The notes: generated by a model not told the origin, from the sequence alone. A DNA stretch of 64,000 nt from Pohlia nutans (GCA_022496805.1 CM040106.1:6634001-6698000), one strand, 5' to 3'; shown: positions 1 to 13,081, counted from the stretch's first letter. Translations and numbers: made by a program.

Positions 1-3000
1 TATTACTCATGTATGTACATAAATTCAAAGTTTCACATTAGAATGTTTTAAGAAGTTTACAAAAAGTAACATTTGAGCTTGATATCCAAATTCAATTTTG
101 AATGCAAATTATATTTTCTTTTAGAATGTGTAAATTTTAAATTTCTAAATTTTATGATTAAATGTGACATTAGATAGAAAAAAAGGATAATTTACTTTAT
201 CTGATGTACATTTAGTTTATTATTCGTTTATTTTTTTAGTTTATAGACTATTACTTTTTCAAATTTTAATCTTACAAAATACTTATGTGATCATTGGTTA
301 AATTATATTTTTAAGCATTGGATGTTGAAATTTATAAAACATTATAACTCTCATTGTATTGTTGAAAACAAAAACCCAAAATTCCAATTTATTATGTATT
401 TTTAGGCCATGCCCTGTTGGATGCACTAAAATTTGCATTTGGTCTAATTTACCATGCTTCCATCTAAAGAGGTTAATTATGGGCTATGTAAACTAAATTA
501 TGTTTAAAATTATCTATAGATTACATTAAAGTTAATGTAGGAAAATAGCACTCCAATTGCAGCAACGACACATGAAATATCTATAGAATTTTTTATCAAA
601 ATATTTTGTTTGTTATAATTTGCGGTAGCATCAAGAAGTATTATTAATATAAAGCTAACAACAATATGCTTAGTACCTTTACAAAACCCTCAAAGGAAAG
701 AATCTTTGCACAATCTTGAATAAAAACATAAAAGGTACTGAATTTATGAAAGAAATGATTAGAAAAATTCACTAAAAATAAATTTAAAAAATAAAATTAT
801 AACATAATTTGAATAGCCTTTAATTGTGTCTCCAGAAGTACTAGTGAATTTATTTTTTCGTACAACAAAGTACTAGTGAAGTGCTAGTTAAGTAAATGTG
901 AGGTAAATTGCTATAGAAAGTTATAAAGAGCAAGTGAAATTCCTAAAGAAGCAAAATAATGGAACAACGAGATGTATTATTTCATAGAAAAAAATCCATA
1001 TTATTAAAAAAGAATGGATATAAATGAATTAAAATAATATCTTTTTCCCTAATAAGATGAAGATATTCAAGTGTTCAAAAAAATTAGCATCCAAAATTAC
1101 AACAATCAAAATAATATTGAATATTGGATTTTTAATTTTGGCATCATCCAAAAGTACTTAGGAAAATGCTTGCATTAGAGAAGTTCAAAAAATTTGAGTT
1201 GACCAAGTTAGAGATTTTGGATTTCAAAATATGTTTGCTAACCAAAATTATGTAAAGTAGGAAAACACCTTTCATTATTGTATAAAAAGCGCCACATGAA
1301 TATAGTGAAAAGCCCATTCTAAACTTTTGAATGCTTTCTTAAACACAAAACGCATTAAAATTATTGGTTCAAAGAATATAAATTAGTAAAAATAAAACTT
1401 TATACAAAAGAAAGTAATTAGCATTGTTTATATGATAGTATAGATGTGCAAGTGAGCACAAAGAATTTTTACACAAGCTACAAGAATGAAAATTTGACAC
1501 AAGCTTTAACCATAGTTGTCACGATGCCTAACAAGTTGCACGTCCGTTTGTTTTTCCGATTTGCCTCCTACCCGTCTGATGCCAAATTATTCGAGGAAAT
1601 GCAAGTTAATTTCAAAATATTTAGACATATTCATAGATTTAGGCATATTTTTGTACCCAAAACCCTAATTTATCTAATTCTAACATACAAGTTGAACTAT
1701 AAGGTCCATTTGTCCATGTCCATAAGGCACATTTTATGAACGAACTCCTTATTTGACTTTAGCACAAACGAGAGCACAGAAAATTTAATATGAATTGGGT
1801 TGCTTTAATTGTGGCAATGACACATGCCATATTATGCAAAAGGGGTTTTGTATGTTGTACATAAAAATAGATTTCATAAAAGCTACAGTTAAGAGAAAGT
1901 TTTATCAAATAGGGTATTTTAACATGAGAAGGACACTAAAAGTGTAGCATCAATAATAGGCTTACTAGTACTAATTAGACTCCTATAGTTAAAGAAAAAG
2001 GTATTATATTATATTTGGGAAAAAAATTCAGTTTATTTACTGTTATTTTTATTTTACATTTTTTTAATTTTTAAACTATTTTTAAACTTAAATAAAAATA
2101 AGAGGACATTGCAATTTGATTTGAAACCACTTGGGCAATACTAGAACTATGCAACCAAGGAAATAAGATCCAGATTTTATTTTCAAAGAATTTTGAAAAT
2201 TTATTTATTTATTTTATTTCTATCAGCTATTGTGTATATAATTTGATTTTATATTATTTTACTTTATTTAATTCTAAATAGAAATGATCATAACACAAAC
2301 ATGTAAAGTAACAAGTTAACCCCTTCTCTATTGGCTTTGATTGCCTTTAAAATCAGTTAATCCCTTCTCTAAGCTCCATATTAGATTTGTTAACTAGCAA
2401 ACCTAATTCTATTGATCCAACTATTCACAACTCTATTAAAATTGGATTATCTTCTTGAAATTTGTTTATTACCATTACTTCTCTGTGAGATTTTGTCTGT
2501 CTATACTCTTTGAAATTAAATGCTACTACATGAAGACTTTGCCATATGTTTAAGTGGAGGCCCAAACTATAAATCAATGATAATAAGTTCAATAAGAGTA
2601 GTGTTGCTTTCTTTTGGCTTTGATTGCCTTTCAAACTTTGCCTTTGATATATAACACTAGAAAATGCTACAAAAGACTCTACAATGAAAGATCTTGAATC
2701 TTTGTTATTGGATTTGATTTAATCCTAAATTTGATTTGTGAGAATTAAAGAAGAATGTTTCAACTATATTTTCCTTCTAAGCCCTATTTTGAGAATTTAT
2801 TTTGTCACATATACATGACTATTAGATTTAACACTTTATTTTTCTTTTCTGTTCACTAAAATATGTTTGAAAATGTCACTTTTTATGCAATTTCATTTAA
2901 TTTTAGTAAGGCTACTTGGTAGTACAAATTTTTTTCTCCATTAGTCTATGAAAAGATATTTTGAATGCAATTTTGTGAACTCCGTTGCCATCTATTCATG

Positions 3001-5982
3001 TCCCACTAGCAAATTATTATAATACAATAATATCATTTTTAAATTCCACCCGCTCAACATCTACCATTTTAAGATACTCAATGTGCTCCTTGTTGAATTT
3101 TTTTTCAATAGTGTAGCATTTGAAGTGACTAGATCCTTGAAAGACGTCTAAAAAATAACTTTAAAAGGTTTAGGGTTGAAATCTCGATGAGGTTTTGGAA
3201 ATGAAGCATAGAACATGTAATTTCCGGAAAATTGGTGCTATTCAAAGACAATTAGATTCTATAATTGGGAATTTGTAATTTATTTTACTTGGGAACAATT
3301 GAAAAATTGAGGCCCAATTGAGGGCTCAATGACTACAGAACGGGGTTGGCGTTTAATTTAGCCCTAGTCCTAGTATAAATCCACGTTAACCCCTAACTCC
3401 ATGAGCATCTATTTTTTGGACGATGCACAGATTTCATCCAGGATTTATCACTCGTCATCCACATTTTGCAATGTGGAATTTTTATTGTAGATTCTATGGG
3501 AAGTTATCTCCATGCATATGTGATCCGATTAGAAAGGGGATGATTTGTGAAATTTTTATACCTTATTTCATGTTGTAGTGTTTCACCCAAAATTTTGAAG
3601 ATTTCAGTGTAAAAGTGCTAAAAAGAAAGTCAACTCATTAAATTAAGCAACGAAAAAATCTCTAAAAATCACTACACTTGGAGTAATACATTTCAACCAA
3701 CCACAAAAAAATTTATCGGTAGATTGTCAATATCTTATTTGTAATTGAATTACAAAATAATTTTGAGTTTAACTTTTCAAATTTTATACAAAATTATTGG
3801 TAATAGCAGCTATCGGACTACTCGTACGGATAGAATCTAAAATTCATAATGTATAAATATCCCTCTAGGTTGCATTTTATAATGCATCTTTGCAAAAATG
3901 CCAAATTTGAAGAGGGCTCTAGGCATTTAGGGGTTGATAACTAAAAACTCAACTCAAATATAAGGTAGACTAGTTTGATTAGTGCTAGACCTCAAACCAA
4001 AAAAATATTTAAATGTATATGCCCATGTGTAAGACTATTACTTTGCCTCATGCAAGATTTAAAACCTAAAATAGTATAAAATGTCTCTCTATTATAGGAT
4101 ATTGACTAAAATCGGAATAGATATTTATCTTTTTTATGTATTTTTAAAATTGATATTGTAATAAAAAGACTCTATATTTCCACACAAAAATGCCCTAGTG
4201 AATAATATTAAAAGTAGTTGGTTTCATAAAAAGACTCTCAAGAATGGAGTTAACTCAATTGTTTTATAATTCTTTTGAAAATATAAAAATTAACATAAAA
4301 TTAACCTTGCCATCCTACTTTGAATTGCTTTGACAATAATTATATAGTCAAGTGAAACAAAATTCAATCAAGATGTATTCTATTATTTTTTCCATTATTT
4401 TAAAAATCAAATAATTTCAAAATTCAAAAAAAATATTTTATATATAATATTTGAATGTAAACTCCTTTGAAATGTTAAAAATCTTTGAATAATTTTGTTT
4501 GTGTGAAATATTAGAAAGCAAATAAATCAAACATTATTTTGATGATCATTCATGAATATTTTTTATTAATACCAAAAAATGAATAATTTTTAATAAACTA
4601 TAAATATTGCATTAGAATCATTTTTACGCATAAAATATTAAAATCTAGATATACAAACATTAGCTGTAAAAATCTACGTGCAGAAACAAGATACATGAAT
4701 ATCTCTAGAGTGCATAAAGATATTAAGCTTATATTGAATACAATTCAAGAAGTTATGGAAAGAATTTTTTTTTGTAAATTTATGAATATGAATTGAGATC
4801 ATAAAAAGAAATTACAAAAATTTAAAAATAATAAGTTTTTAGATATAAATAATCAAGTACATACATATATATATATACACACAAATATACACACACGTAC
4901 TTAGCCATTTCAGCTCGCCGTCTATGTGCATTGGCTAGCTCATGGCTTTTAGATTCTGGAAGATTTTCTTTTGTGTGCTCAATTCCACCTTTTAATTCTG
5001 CATCCATCAAGCATGATATAAGCTTTTGTAGATAATTCTTTTTACAATGAACTTACATTCAATACTATGCATTGTTATATGTTGTATTTATCTCATAATA
5101 TGAACATATTGCCTTTAAAATACAAGAATATATATTATGTTGAATTATTTTACTATAGATCTCTGTATAGAATACGAATAATTTACTACAAGATCAAGTA
5201 AGAGAATATTTAATATTCAGAAGTTGGCAGCTGGAATGTACAAAAATTACACCAAACTTAATTTTTAAAGATCATCATACTTTATAGAACGACGATTTTA
5301 ATTAAAGACTGCATTTCCGTAATCATTATCATGGTTCATGCCAATCGGAGATTTATGTGGACTTATTCTATGTTGGAAATGACATGCAAAGGACAAACAT
5401 AATGCTTATAACCCATTTTTGACAAATTATGGACAAATAGACCAATTATGAACAATTTCATTCACTTCATCACTATAAAATAGGAACAAAAGTGATGTGA
5501 AAAACATTGAAATGATAAAATTTAAAATAAAAATACAAAACACACTTGAATTTGAGCCAAGTCAAAAAAAATTGTAGTGTATTCACAGAGAAGTATTGGC
5601 GGCCCGCCAATACATTTACCAACCGTTCCATCAACCTCATACAATAGTTTTGTGAAACAAAATAAGTTTGCAAAATTATTATATGAAATTAATACATTTA
5701 GTTGAACATACCACATAGTGATCAACTGATAATTAATTATAAACATAGTTTGCTAAAACAAAAATATCGGTGGCCTACTAACATAATTTTGAACAACCAC
5801 ACGGAGAAAATAAAAAATATTCCTCAATTAAAATGGTCATGCATAGTCCTATACAAAATATAAACTAATTTAAACAATGAAAAAAACCATAAAATCCTAA
5901 ATCCTAAGCCCTATACACTAAAAGTCCTAAACTCCAAGCGAAAGACCCCAAACACAAAGACAAAGACAACGACTTAGGAAAA
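1..5982. other. AT-rich region without a supported gene
   Basis: No reading frame longer than about 100 codons and no recognisable protein motif is visible. Short open stretches (for example 1446-1739 on +) have the composition expected of AT-rich noise. A TA/CA dinucleotide tract lies at about 4863-4895. Positions 3675-3960 resemble 28150-28420 (see the separate repeat entry). One minus-strand stretch, about 4905-5000, reads like a short exon and is listed as a finding. Confidence 0.6.
3675..3960 (+). repeat. Dispersed AT-rich repeat, copy 1 (partner near 28150-28420)
   Basis: This stretch and 28150-28420 share the same ordered blocks: TTTGTAATTGAATTA or a close variant, a TTTCAAATTTTATA block, GGTAATAGCA, a GATAGAATCTA block, AATGTATAA, TTGCATTTTATAAT and GGCATTTAG. 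The two copies are in the same orientation and diverged. I see no terminal repeats or coding potential, so the element type is unknown. Confidence 0.45.
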
Positions 5983-7039
5983 TATCGGTTGGCAGCCGAT
6001 AGGTGGATTTGATAAAGTTACTAAATAACCTGAAATGAGAAAGTTCTTCAACATGATCATAGTTTGAACAAAACATGGAGTACTTGAGTTGACTATATGA
6101 TAGAATTGAATCCATGTGGAGAAAGAACTAAGTGTGCACAAGCAAGGAGCTAGACAGTCATGTGACCTGACAAACAACATTTCACACAAATGTGTTGATT
6201 GTATATAATTAGTGGAGATAGCAAGTGAAATGTAAAAAACATCTTGATAAAGGCAATAGTACAAGTTACATCGCTTAACTTGTAAAAAAGTTGTTTTAAT
6301 CACATTGTCAAAATTTGAATGTACAAGCCTTGAACCATTCTAGTTGCAAAGGATCATATGAAATTCAAATCATATGATACAATCATTCTTGCTTCTAAAA
6401 ATGCAAGAGTATTGTGTATTGTGTATTCATTAGCTTCCAATAACCATTACAGTTGACAATCGGCTAAGTGCATGTCTTGTCCTAAGTTGATTTAAACACG
6501 TTATCATCCTCAAAGTAAAGTGAATAAACATGAACCATTCTAGCCGGAGAGGATCATTTGAAATTCAAGTGACCAAAATCGATCATTAGAACTTCTGTAA
6601 ATACCTAAGTATCGTGTATCGGCTGCCAGCCGATAGCCACGACAAAAGCACAAAGCAAATCTTATCCCTCCTCGTCAATATCTTCATCCATTATGGCGCC
6701 AACAACCTCCAAATTTGTCAAGGTTGCTAGTTGCAACTTTGTTGAATCACCTTAGTAACATGAAGCCTCATCTTCATGTGTGAGGTCATTCGATGGGAGA
6801 ACATATCAATGCTTGCATAAACTACTTGGAGGAGACACGGCTCTTTTTGTCATGTCTATGTCCAACACTCTCTAGCAACTACTTCCTTGCTTTCTTTCTT
6901 GGCTTTCATAGGAGTCCACTATTCCACCTTGAAATTCCCATAATTTGGACCTAGAGTTAAATTTCACCCTTGACGTCGTTACAGCTACCATTGCCTTCGC
7001 CATCAAGGTCCTTATGTGACTCATCACTCTTCCTTCACT

Positions 7040-7190
7040 TCTTCATCTTCAAGTTTGATCTAATTCAAAGTAGATAGTATCAATTGGTTGCCAATAGGAT
7101 GACTAGCAGCTGGAGCGAGATCAACCGCTCTGACATTGTATCCACTTTAGAGGATTTTGTACCTGACGTAGTCACCAAGAGTTGTCAAAT
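7040..7190 (-). pseudogene. Possible coding remnant, unknown family
   Basis: On the minus strand this stretch can be read as a protein-like segment containing LGDYVRYKIL, a stop, then SGYNVRAVDLAPAASHPIG and NQLILSTLN. The composition is more protein-like than its AT-rich surroundings and no start or end is visible. I do not recognise the family. It could equally be a chance frame. Confidence 0.2.
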
Positions 7191-7195
7191 TGAGC

Positions 7196-7945
7196 ATATT
7201 CTCTTATCAGTTGGCAGCCGATACAAAATTACATGTTGTGTAATATATTTTTGAAAGCGTCTTTTCAAGACCTTTCCAACGGTATATTACACAACCTATA
7301 ATTCTCAAAATTGCAATTGCAAAACAAAAATAAATTGACAGCTAGAAAAATGTGTTGGCTATGTAATATACTGTTGAAAGCGTCTTTTCAAGACTTTTCC
7401 AACCGGTATATTACACAACCTATAATTCTCAAAATTGCAGTTGCAAAACAAAAATGAATTGGCAGCTAGAAAAATGTGTAGGCTGGCAGCCGATAGAAAA
7501 TTACAAGTCATGTATTAAACAGTTGGAAGCATCTTTTCAAGACCTTTCCAACCAGTACATTACACGACCTATAATTCTCAAAATTGCAGTTTCAAAACAA
7601 AAATGAATTGGTAGCTAGAAAATTGTGTCGGCAGGCGGCCGATAGACAATTACAAGTCATATAATATACCGTTGGAAATATCTTTCCAAAACCTTTCAAA
7701 CAGTATATAACACAACTTATAATTCTCAAAATTGCAGTTGCAAAACAAATACGAATTGGCAGTTGGAAAAATGTATCAGCTGGCAGTCGATAGACAATTA
7801 CAGGTTATGTAATATACCATTGGAAGCATCTTTTCAAGACCATTTGAAAGGTATATTACGCACCCTGCAGTTTTCTAAATTTCAATTGCAAAACAAAAAG
7901 AATTGGTAGCAAAAAAATGATTCGGCTGGCAGCCGATACAAAAAT
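7196..7945 (+). repeat. 149-bp tandem array carrying two palindromes per unit
   Basis: Five units are visible. The CTTTTCAAGAC-type landmark recurs at 7261, 7384, 7533, 7682 and 7830, giving spacings of 123, 149, 149 and 148. The short first spacing is explained by loss of the family A palindrome from that unit. A full unit holds the GGCTGGCAGCC palindrome, then a second imperfect inverted repeat (TAATATACCGTTGGAAG, loop TCTTTTCAAGA, CCTTTCCAACGGTATATTA), then a spacer with TATAATTCTCAAAATTGCAG. Parts of the second inverted repeat recur alone at 9610-9690, 52350-52390 and 56080-56160. Confidence 0.85.
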
Positions 7946-8342
7946 AAGTATCTGTCGGTGGCCAATACAAAAATAGGTATCGGTTGATGAAGAATTACGT
8001 ATAAATTGAAAAATAATATAGAAAATGGTACTAATAGAAACTAAAAAATAGAAGGTGAAATCAATTTAAAAATGTTCTCAATAAAGACTTTAGAGCAACT
8101 AAAAAGTAGATTAGACTAGATTAGTAGTTTAAACTAGAAAAGTAGTTGAATAGTATTGAAATAGGCATTTTGAAGAGAAATAGTTTTGAACAATTAGGTA
8201 GCTTTATTGTTGACATACTAAAACCCTAAAACAGAACTTCAAAACCCTTAGGGAAACTGACATTACAACCTTGAGAATCAACCGTGACAACCTTGCACTG
8301 GTACCTTTACAAAGTTAGTCCTTACTCGGTCAACTAATAGTC

Positions 8343-8515
8343 TTTAAACATACACAAAATCCTCACAGTCTAAATCCTCACACAAAAATCCTCACAGAAA
8401 TCCTCACAATTTTTAAACATACACAAAAATCTGCACATACACACAATCTTCATATTCACACATATACACAATCCTAAATCTCACACTGTACACACTTGCG
8501 CACATGCTCACAACC
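8343..8515 (+). repeat. CA-rich low-complexity tract
   Basis: Irregular runs built on CCTCACA, CACACAA and CATACACAAA. There is no fixed period, so this is a decayed microsatellite and not a defined array. Confidence 0.6.
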
Positions 8516-9915
8516 TAAATTTGACACTGGCACGTCCTAGAAGTGAGAGGAAATGGAAAATATAAACAAAAAGAAATGAGTACAATAAACGGATTCCAAA
8601 TTGGAGCCCAATTCAAGAACTTTTCAAACTCGCATTGGAGCAAAGTTTTTGGCGCCAAATTTTTGAATCGAGAATTGGTTGAAACTTTGTGGATGAATGA
8701 AAAATTATGTAGGAATAGCCTCATTAAGAGCAAATGAATGAAGAACAATGGCGATTGGCGGATGGAACAACCGAGATAGATGAAAGTTTTGAACTTGGCG
8801 GAAAATGATGTGACAGATGGAATGTACATCTCCCATCATCACTTCAACCTCCATACCTCTCATTACTCATGATGGCTTTAGGTTTGGGTTGGCGGGGCTC
8901 ATTTTTCTCCTCTCTCATTCCTCTACTCACTCTCTCAACATTCTCCCTCTTTCTTTGCACTGTTTTCCTCTCTCTCTCTCCCAATGTCGGTTGTCTGCAG
9001 ATTACTTCCACCCACTTAAATTCTTGAATTTGTTTTAGTTCATCAATCAACACATTGCAAAGAATAGCCGATAGAAAATGTAGGGCAGCCGACAACGGTT
9101 TGAGACCAGCCGATATAAAGCATTGGGCAACCAACAACAAATTCAGACCAGCCTATACAAAAATGTGAGCAGCTGATACAAAACGTTGAGCAGCCGATAG
9201 CTTTAAAGATGACGTCCGCAACTACCTCAAAGGTAAGATATCTTTTGGACTTTGCATTGTATCGGCTGCCAGCCAACATATCATTTTGTGTTTGCTACAA
9301 ACCGACACAAAAGAAAAGTGTATCGGCTACCAGCCGATACAATGTTCTTATTATTTAGTTACGAAACAAAGTTCAAGGTTTTGGGACCTAGATGTAGAGT
9401 ACATGAAACAAAATTGTGTGGTTTTGAAACACTTTTGTATATATTTGAATCACAATTTTGAATCTATGTAGAAAACATTTTCAAACTTATAAATCTATGG
9501 GTTGAAACTAATAGTTTAGTGACTATTGTATCGGCTGGCAGCCGATACTAAGCAGCCTGAACTGGAGTCACTAAACTAGTTCACAATTTTCTTTTTCATT
9601 TTGCGACAGCAATTTTGAGAATTATAGGGCGTGAAATATATCGTTGGAAAGGTCTTGAAAAGATGCTTCCAATGGTTTATTATTTGTTTAATAATTCTTT
9701 ATCGGCTGCCAGCCGACATGAGGAGTTTGTGCCTTTACAAACGGGCTTGAGCTTTCGGCCCACGCCGTTTTTGAAAACCAATTTTGATGAATCCATTTCT
9801 TTAGGGTCGGATTCCGCAAATGTGGTGTGTAAACATTATTTTTGTGTCCTTTCTCCTCACCTTTCTTCTCAACCTTTTGTACTACCTTCTTCCCAACCTT
9901 CTCCTCAACATTGGA

Positions 9916-10138
9916 GTTATCCGTTAAGTCACCTTGGATTTGAAGAATCAACCATGAATTTTTCTTTATTATACTCTTATTTCTTCACTCCAAATAGTTA
10001 GAAGGTGTGGAAGATCTTGGTGGTTTATCATTATTAGGTGTGTAAGAGGTGTGTAAGAGTTTGGTGGTCTTCAAAAGTTTTCAAAATTTTTTAGTTCCTT
10101 ACTTGGTGCTAAAAAACTTTTGAAGATCACTAAGCTCA
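9916..10138 (+). mobile_element. Foldback element, copy 1 (one arm plus part of the other)
   Basis: It begins GTTATCCGTTAAGTCAC and follows the left arm of the complete copy at 13987-14347, through GGTGTGTAAGAG and GGTGGTCTTCAAAAG to the loop and a start of the returning arm (AAAACTTTTGAAGA). The returning arm stops in unrelated sequence at about 10138, so this copy is truncated. It is non-coding. Confidence 0.65.
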
Positions 10139-11164
10139 AAGAGGTTGTAACATGAGTTGTTGAAACCGTGTTGGGATTTGATGTTGCAACAAGTAAGGAG
10201 GAGTGGAACAGGGGAGCAAAGAAAGCATTTAGCTACGGTACAAGGCAGATGAGAGAAGTGAACTCTATCGGCCGGCAGCCGATAGAACCAACACCACTTT
10301 GATCGGAGTTTTTTTGTAGTAAAAGCAAAGGGGATCATCTAGAGTATTATGCAACATCGATTGGTGCTTGGGACTCTGGCCGTTCAAATGCTAAAGTTGC
10401 TTGTGGAAAACGTGCTTTGAACGAGGACAGTGGAGAAGGTGCATTCTACAACAATGTGGAAAAGCTCGACTCACCAACTAAACTTCTTCCTCCTATTTAT
10501 TCTTAGCAAGAAACTCCAAAATGATTTTGATAGACTAGAGGTTTGCCCTATATGAACCTCTTAGAGGAGGACGCTCAACTTGTCGGCCATCAGCCAATAT
10601 GCAATTTTTCAATTTTGACTATATTTTTTGGTAGATACCATTGAACCTTTATATATAGCTAGTCATAGATTTTGAACTCCTAATCATCTAGTAATTGTAT
10701 ATTTTTTAGGGCTTTTAAGTTTATAGTGTAAAGTCTATTTCAATCACGTCTCTAGTGGTCATTCATTTAAGTGCACTTATCAATTTCATATCAATTTATG
10801 TTGTTGACCAACACGTAATATGACTGTATTTCAGTGTATGTCAATTCCTCCTATGAGGTCATCTTAAACAAGTTAGAATTGGTAATTTGATTTTATCCAG
10901 TTTTATAATGATTTCTATTTAGGGATCTACCTACGGTCGAACACATCTTGCTGAAAATTGATTTGTAGATACTTTGTGTCATTGGATTGTTATGTCAATT
11001 AACATGTTTCTGCATATCATAGGAATCCATATTGAAACATATTGCTAAGAGACTTGGCGGATTACATTATGAAGTAGGGCAATCCATCAAATATAGTAAG
11101 CGTGATTGGAATGAAATTTTCTAGTGACTATTTCTTAGAAAAGGTATCGGCTTTTGGCCGACAT

Positions 11165-11232
11165 TCTATTTATAGTTGTAGCTACAAATGTAGTTGTAGA
11201 TGTAGATGTAGTTTATATATTTGTAGTTGTAG
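11165..11232 (+). repeat. TGTAGT-type microsatellite
   Basis: Irregular repeats of TAGTTGTAG and GATGTAG lie directly after the family A palindrome half-copy at about 11145. They are short and imperfect. Confidence 0.6.
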
Positions 11233-11548
11233 ATCAACTTTGGAATTCAATTTTGTATTGGCCTCATTTTTAATGTAATGCATAGGGATGCTAATTTTAA
11301 GTTCATTATGCGTCTTTTTCGTCTATGAATGCAGAAAATTTTCGTCTATCATTTTCGTCTATGATAGTGTAACATGTTTTATCGGCAATCAGCCGACTTA
11401 TCTCTGGACTATGGATTTGTCCATAATTAGTTAAATATCAGTTTTATATACGACATTGTTACTGAGGAGTTATGTTCCTCATTGATCGACAAGGGTTAGA
11501 ATACGAAGGTAACCAGGATCCGGGATGTAGAGTTTGTGAAGACTACTG

Positions 11549-11920
11549 TTGCCATGGGCTCTCTTAAATTCACGTACCACATCCCCAAGGTCACTCTTTA
11601 TGCAAACTTTATTTACAAGACACAAGTTGCTTCCAGACAAAACTTGGGAGGCCATGGAGCAGTATGAGCGTGTGCAAACAGTTATATTGCAATGTGAATT
11701 AGAAGGTTGCATAGAAGATATCGAAGTTGGAATGACATGGTCAGTATACGAACTCCGTCATGAGATACAAATTAAATTTGGAATACCTGCCGACTTTGAA
11801 TCTAACATTTGGATAGTGAATGACAATGTTGCATCTAAGGGCAATGTTAGGAATGAGAAGCATGTTACAATAATGTCGTGTGTGCCACCGAAGATATTAA
11901 GGGTAGTACAACGATCCTAG
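11549..11920 (+). CDS. Small protein, possible ubiquitin-like fold
   Basis: This is an uninterrupted 123-codon frame, unusual in a window where other coding units are broken. Residues about 42-112 follow a beta-grasp-like pattern: a first strand (QTVILQCELEG), a second strand (DIEVGM), a helix (SVYELRHEIQIKFGIP), then short strands ending HVTIM. The end reads PPKILRVVQRS. Ubiquitin-like domains have this strand-strand-helix order, but I see no diglycine and no family-specific residue, so the fold is inferred from pattern only. The first 40 residues look less protein-like and the true start may be internal, or an exon may precede it. No promoter was identified. Confidence 0.4.
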   Translation: MPWALLNSRTTSPRSLFMQTLFTRHKLLPDKTWEAMEQYERVQTVILQCELEGCIEDIEVGMTWSVYELRHEIQIKFGIPADFESNIWIVNDNVASKGNVRNEKHVTIMSCVPPKILRVVQRS

Positions 11921-11934
11921 TTTTTATCAACTAG

Positions 11935-12020
11935 ACATGCAATTATGTTTTTGTGAACATTCCAAGATACACTTTGGGTAAACTCAAAATTGAATTGTAC
12001 CTTGGGCTATAGAGTTGCTT
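11935..12020 (+). repeat. Direct repeat, copy 1 (partner 13151-13240)
   Basis: CATGCAATTATG, GTGAACATTCCAAGATACAC, TTTGGGTAAACT and GAATTGTACCTTG occur in the same order here and at 13151-13240, about 1.2 kb away, with few differences. The repeat lies just downstream of the small ORF at 11549-11920. The pair could be a segmental duplication or the ends of a decayed element. No terminal signature is visible. Confidence 0.7.
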
Positions 12021-12136
12021 CCTCGTATTGTTTGGCTGTTGATTTGAAGGTTTAATTGTTTAAATTTTGTTTCGTGTGTTGATCTTTAGGTTTCGGTCTC
12101 AATAGTTCATGTTCAATTCTTTTGATAGTGCATACT

Positions 12137-12331
12137 TAGTACTTTCAAAGGGAACCTTGACCGATTCACTACCAAGTAAATGATACAAAAATGATGGTGA
12201 ATTTGTGGTGAACACTTGCTAAATTAAGCAACCACTTCAATTTAGCAAGTGTTCACCACAAATTCACCATCATTCTTGTACCATTTACTACTTGGTGAAT
12301 GTGTCAAGGTGGCTTGTGTTTTCAAGGTGCA
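12137..12331. mobile_element. Hairpin (foldback/MITE-like) element
   Basis: The arms are near-perfect inverses around a centre at about 12235. The left arm contains AAATGAT..ATGGTGAATTTGTGG and AACACTTGCTAAATT, and the right arm contains AATTTAGCAAGTGTT, CCACAAATTCACCATCATT and ACTACTTGGTGAAT. Arms are about 75 bp well matched and continue less well outward to GACTTTC/AAGGT-type ends. It is non-coding. No convincing target duplication is visible. Confidence 0.7.
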
Positions 12332-12823
12332 TGTTTAGTCCTTCATGTTTAGGCTTCAAGACAATAAGTATCCATAGGACCTCAAAGAAGCAAAACGAAT
12401 TTTGCATTCAATTGATCCTATATTTTTCTTTCTGTTTGGAATAAACATTATACCACTATCACTTTGAAAATGATGTTCTATGAAATATGCTTCAAATTGT
12501 AAATAGTTCTACATATCCTTTCCCAAATGTAGCTTCTATAAAAAATTAGTGCACTTCCAATTGTGAGGCACTTTGTTCTTTGTTTTATGTAAACTCCAAG
12601 GTATATCAAAATGTGAATTAAATGAATTAAGTCATTGTGATATTCTTTTGAACTTCGATGTCGTCTTTTTGTTGTCTTTTGAACTTTGATGTCTTTTGGC
12701 AATTACTGTAAGTAAATGTGCTCGTCGAGGATGGAATGAAAGCTGTATAGAATGGTTGAATGCTATGCAATGGATCAAGTGATTGTGATATTCTTGATGA
12801 CCTATGATGCAATGTTGTGATGC

Positions 12824-13081
12824 CTCGGGGGGTGCACTCTACATTATGTTTGAAAATCACGTGCGTTCATGACCCCTTTGTATACAAGAAGTTGTATGTC
12901 TAAATACCTTTGTAAACATATATATTTCGTTTTAATTATATGTTTAGTGTAAGTACACGTGATTATTTTTAGTTCTAAATGTATTTCTTGTATGTATACG
13001 TCATACGACATTGTTCAAATTAATACTCCTTTTGTGCACTCACGTGTTCTCGTACATGTTAAATACGGTGCACCCCCCGAG
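12824..13081. repeat. Inverted pair CTCGGGGGGTGCAC / GTGCACCCCCCGAG
   Basis: The exact 14-bp G-rich sequence at about 12825-12838 is repeated in inverse orientation at about 13068-13081. The 230 bp between is AT-rich and only weakly self-complementary (CACGTG near both ends). The pair could mark the ends of a small element. GC-rich ends in such AT-rich DNA are unlikely to be chance. Confidence 0.5.

Larger units (their letters stand above)
5983..11398. repeat. Cluster of palindromes, family A (TATCGGCTGSCAGCCGATA)
   Basis: About 20 intact or decayed copies of a 19-bp palindrome (9-bp arms around one C or G) occur here. Good copies are at 5983-6001, 6617-6635, 7205-7223, 7774-7792, 7921-7938, 9260-9278, 9321-9339, 9529-9547, 9700-9718, 10266-10284 and 11380-11398. 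Half-site copies (GCAGCCGATA) are packed at about 9066-9200. The only similar sequence I noticed elsewhere is a lone GGCCGATAT near 56573. The copies sit in unrelated flanking sequence except inside the 7.2-7.9 kb tandem array. No protein gene between the copies could be identified. Confidence 0.85.

Noticed and set aside
7196..7945. CRISPR-like regular spacing of palindromic repeats
   Set aside because: Units are long (149 bp) and the spacers between palindromes are themselves repeated. The context is eukaryotic and there are no cas genes.
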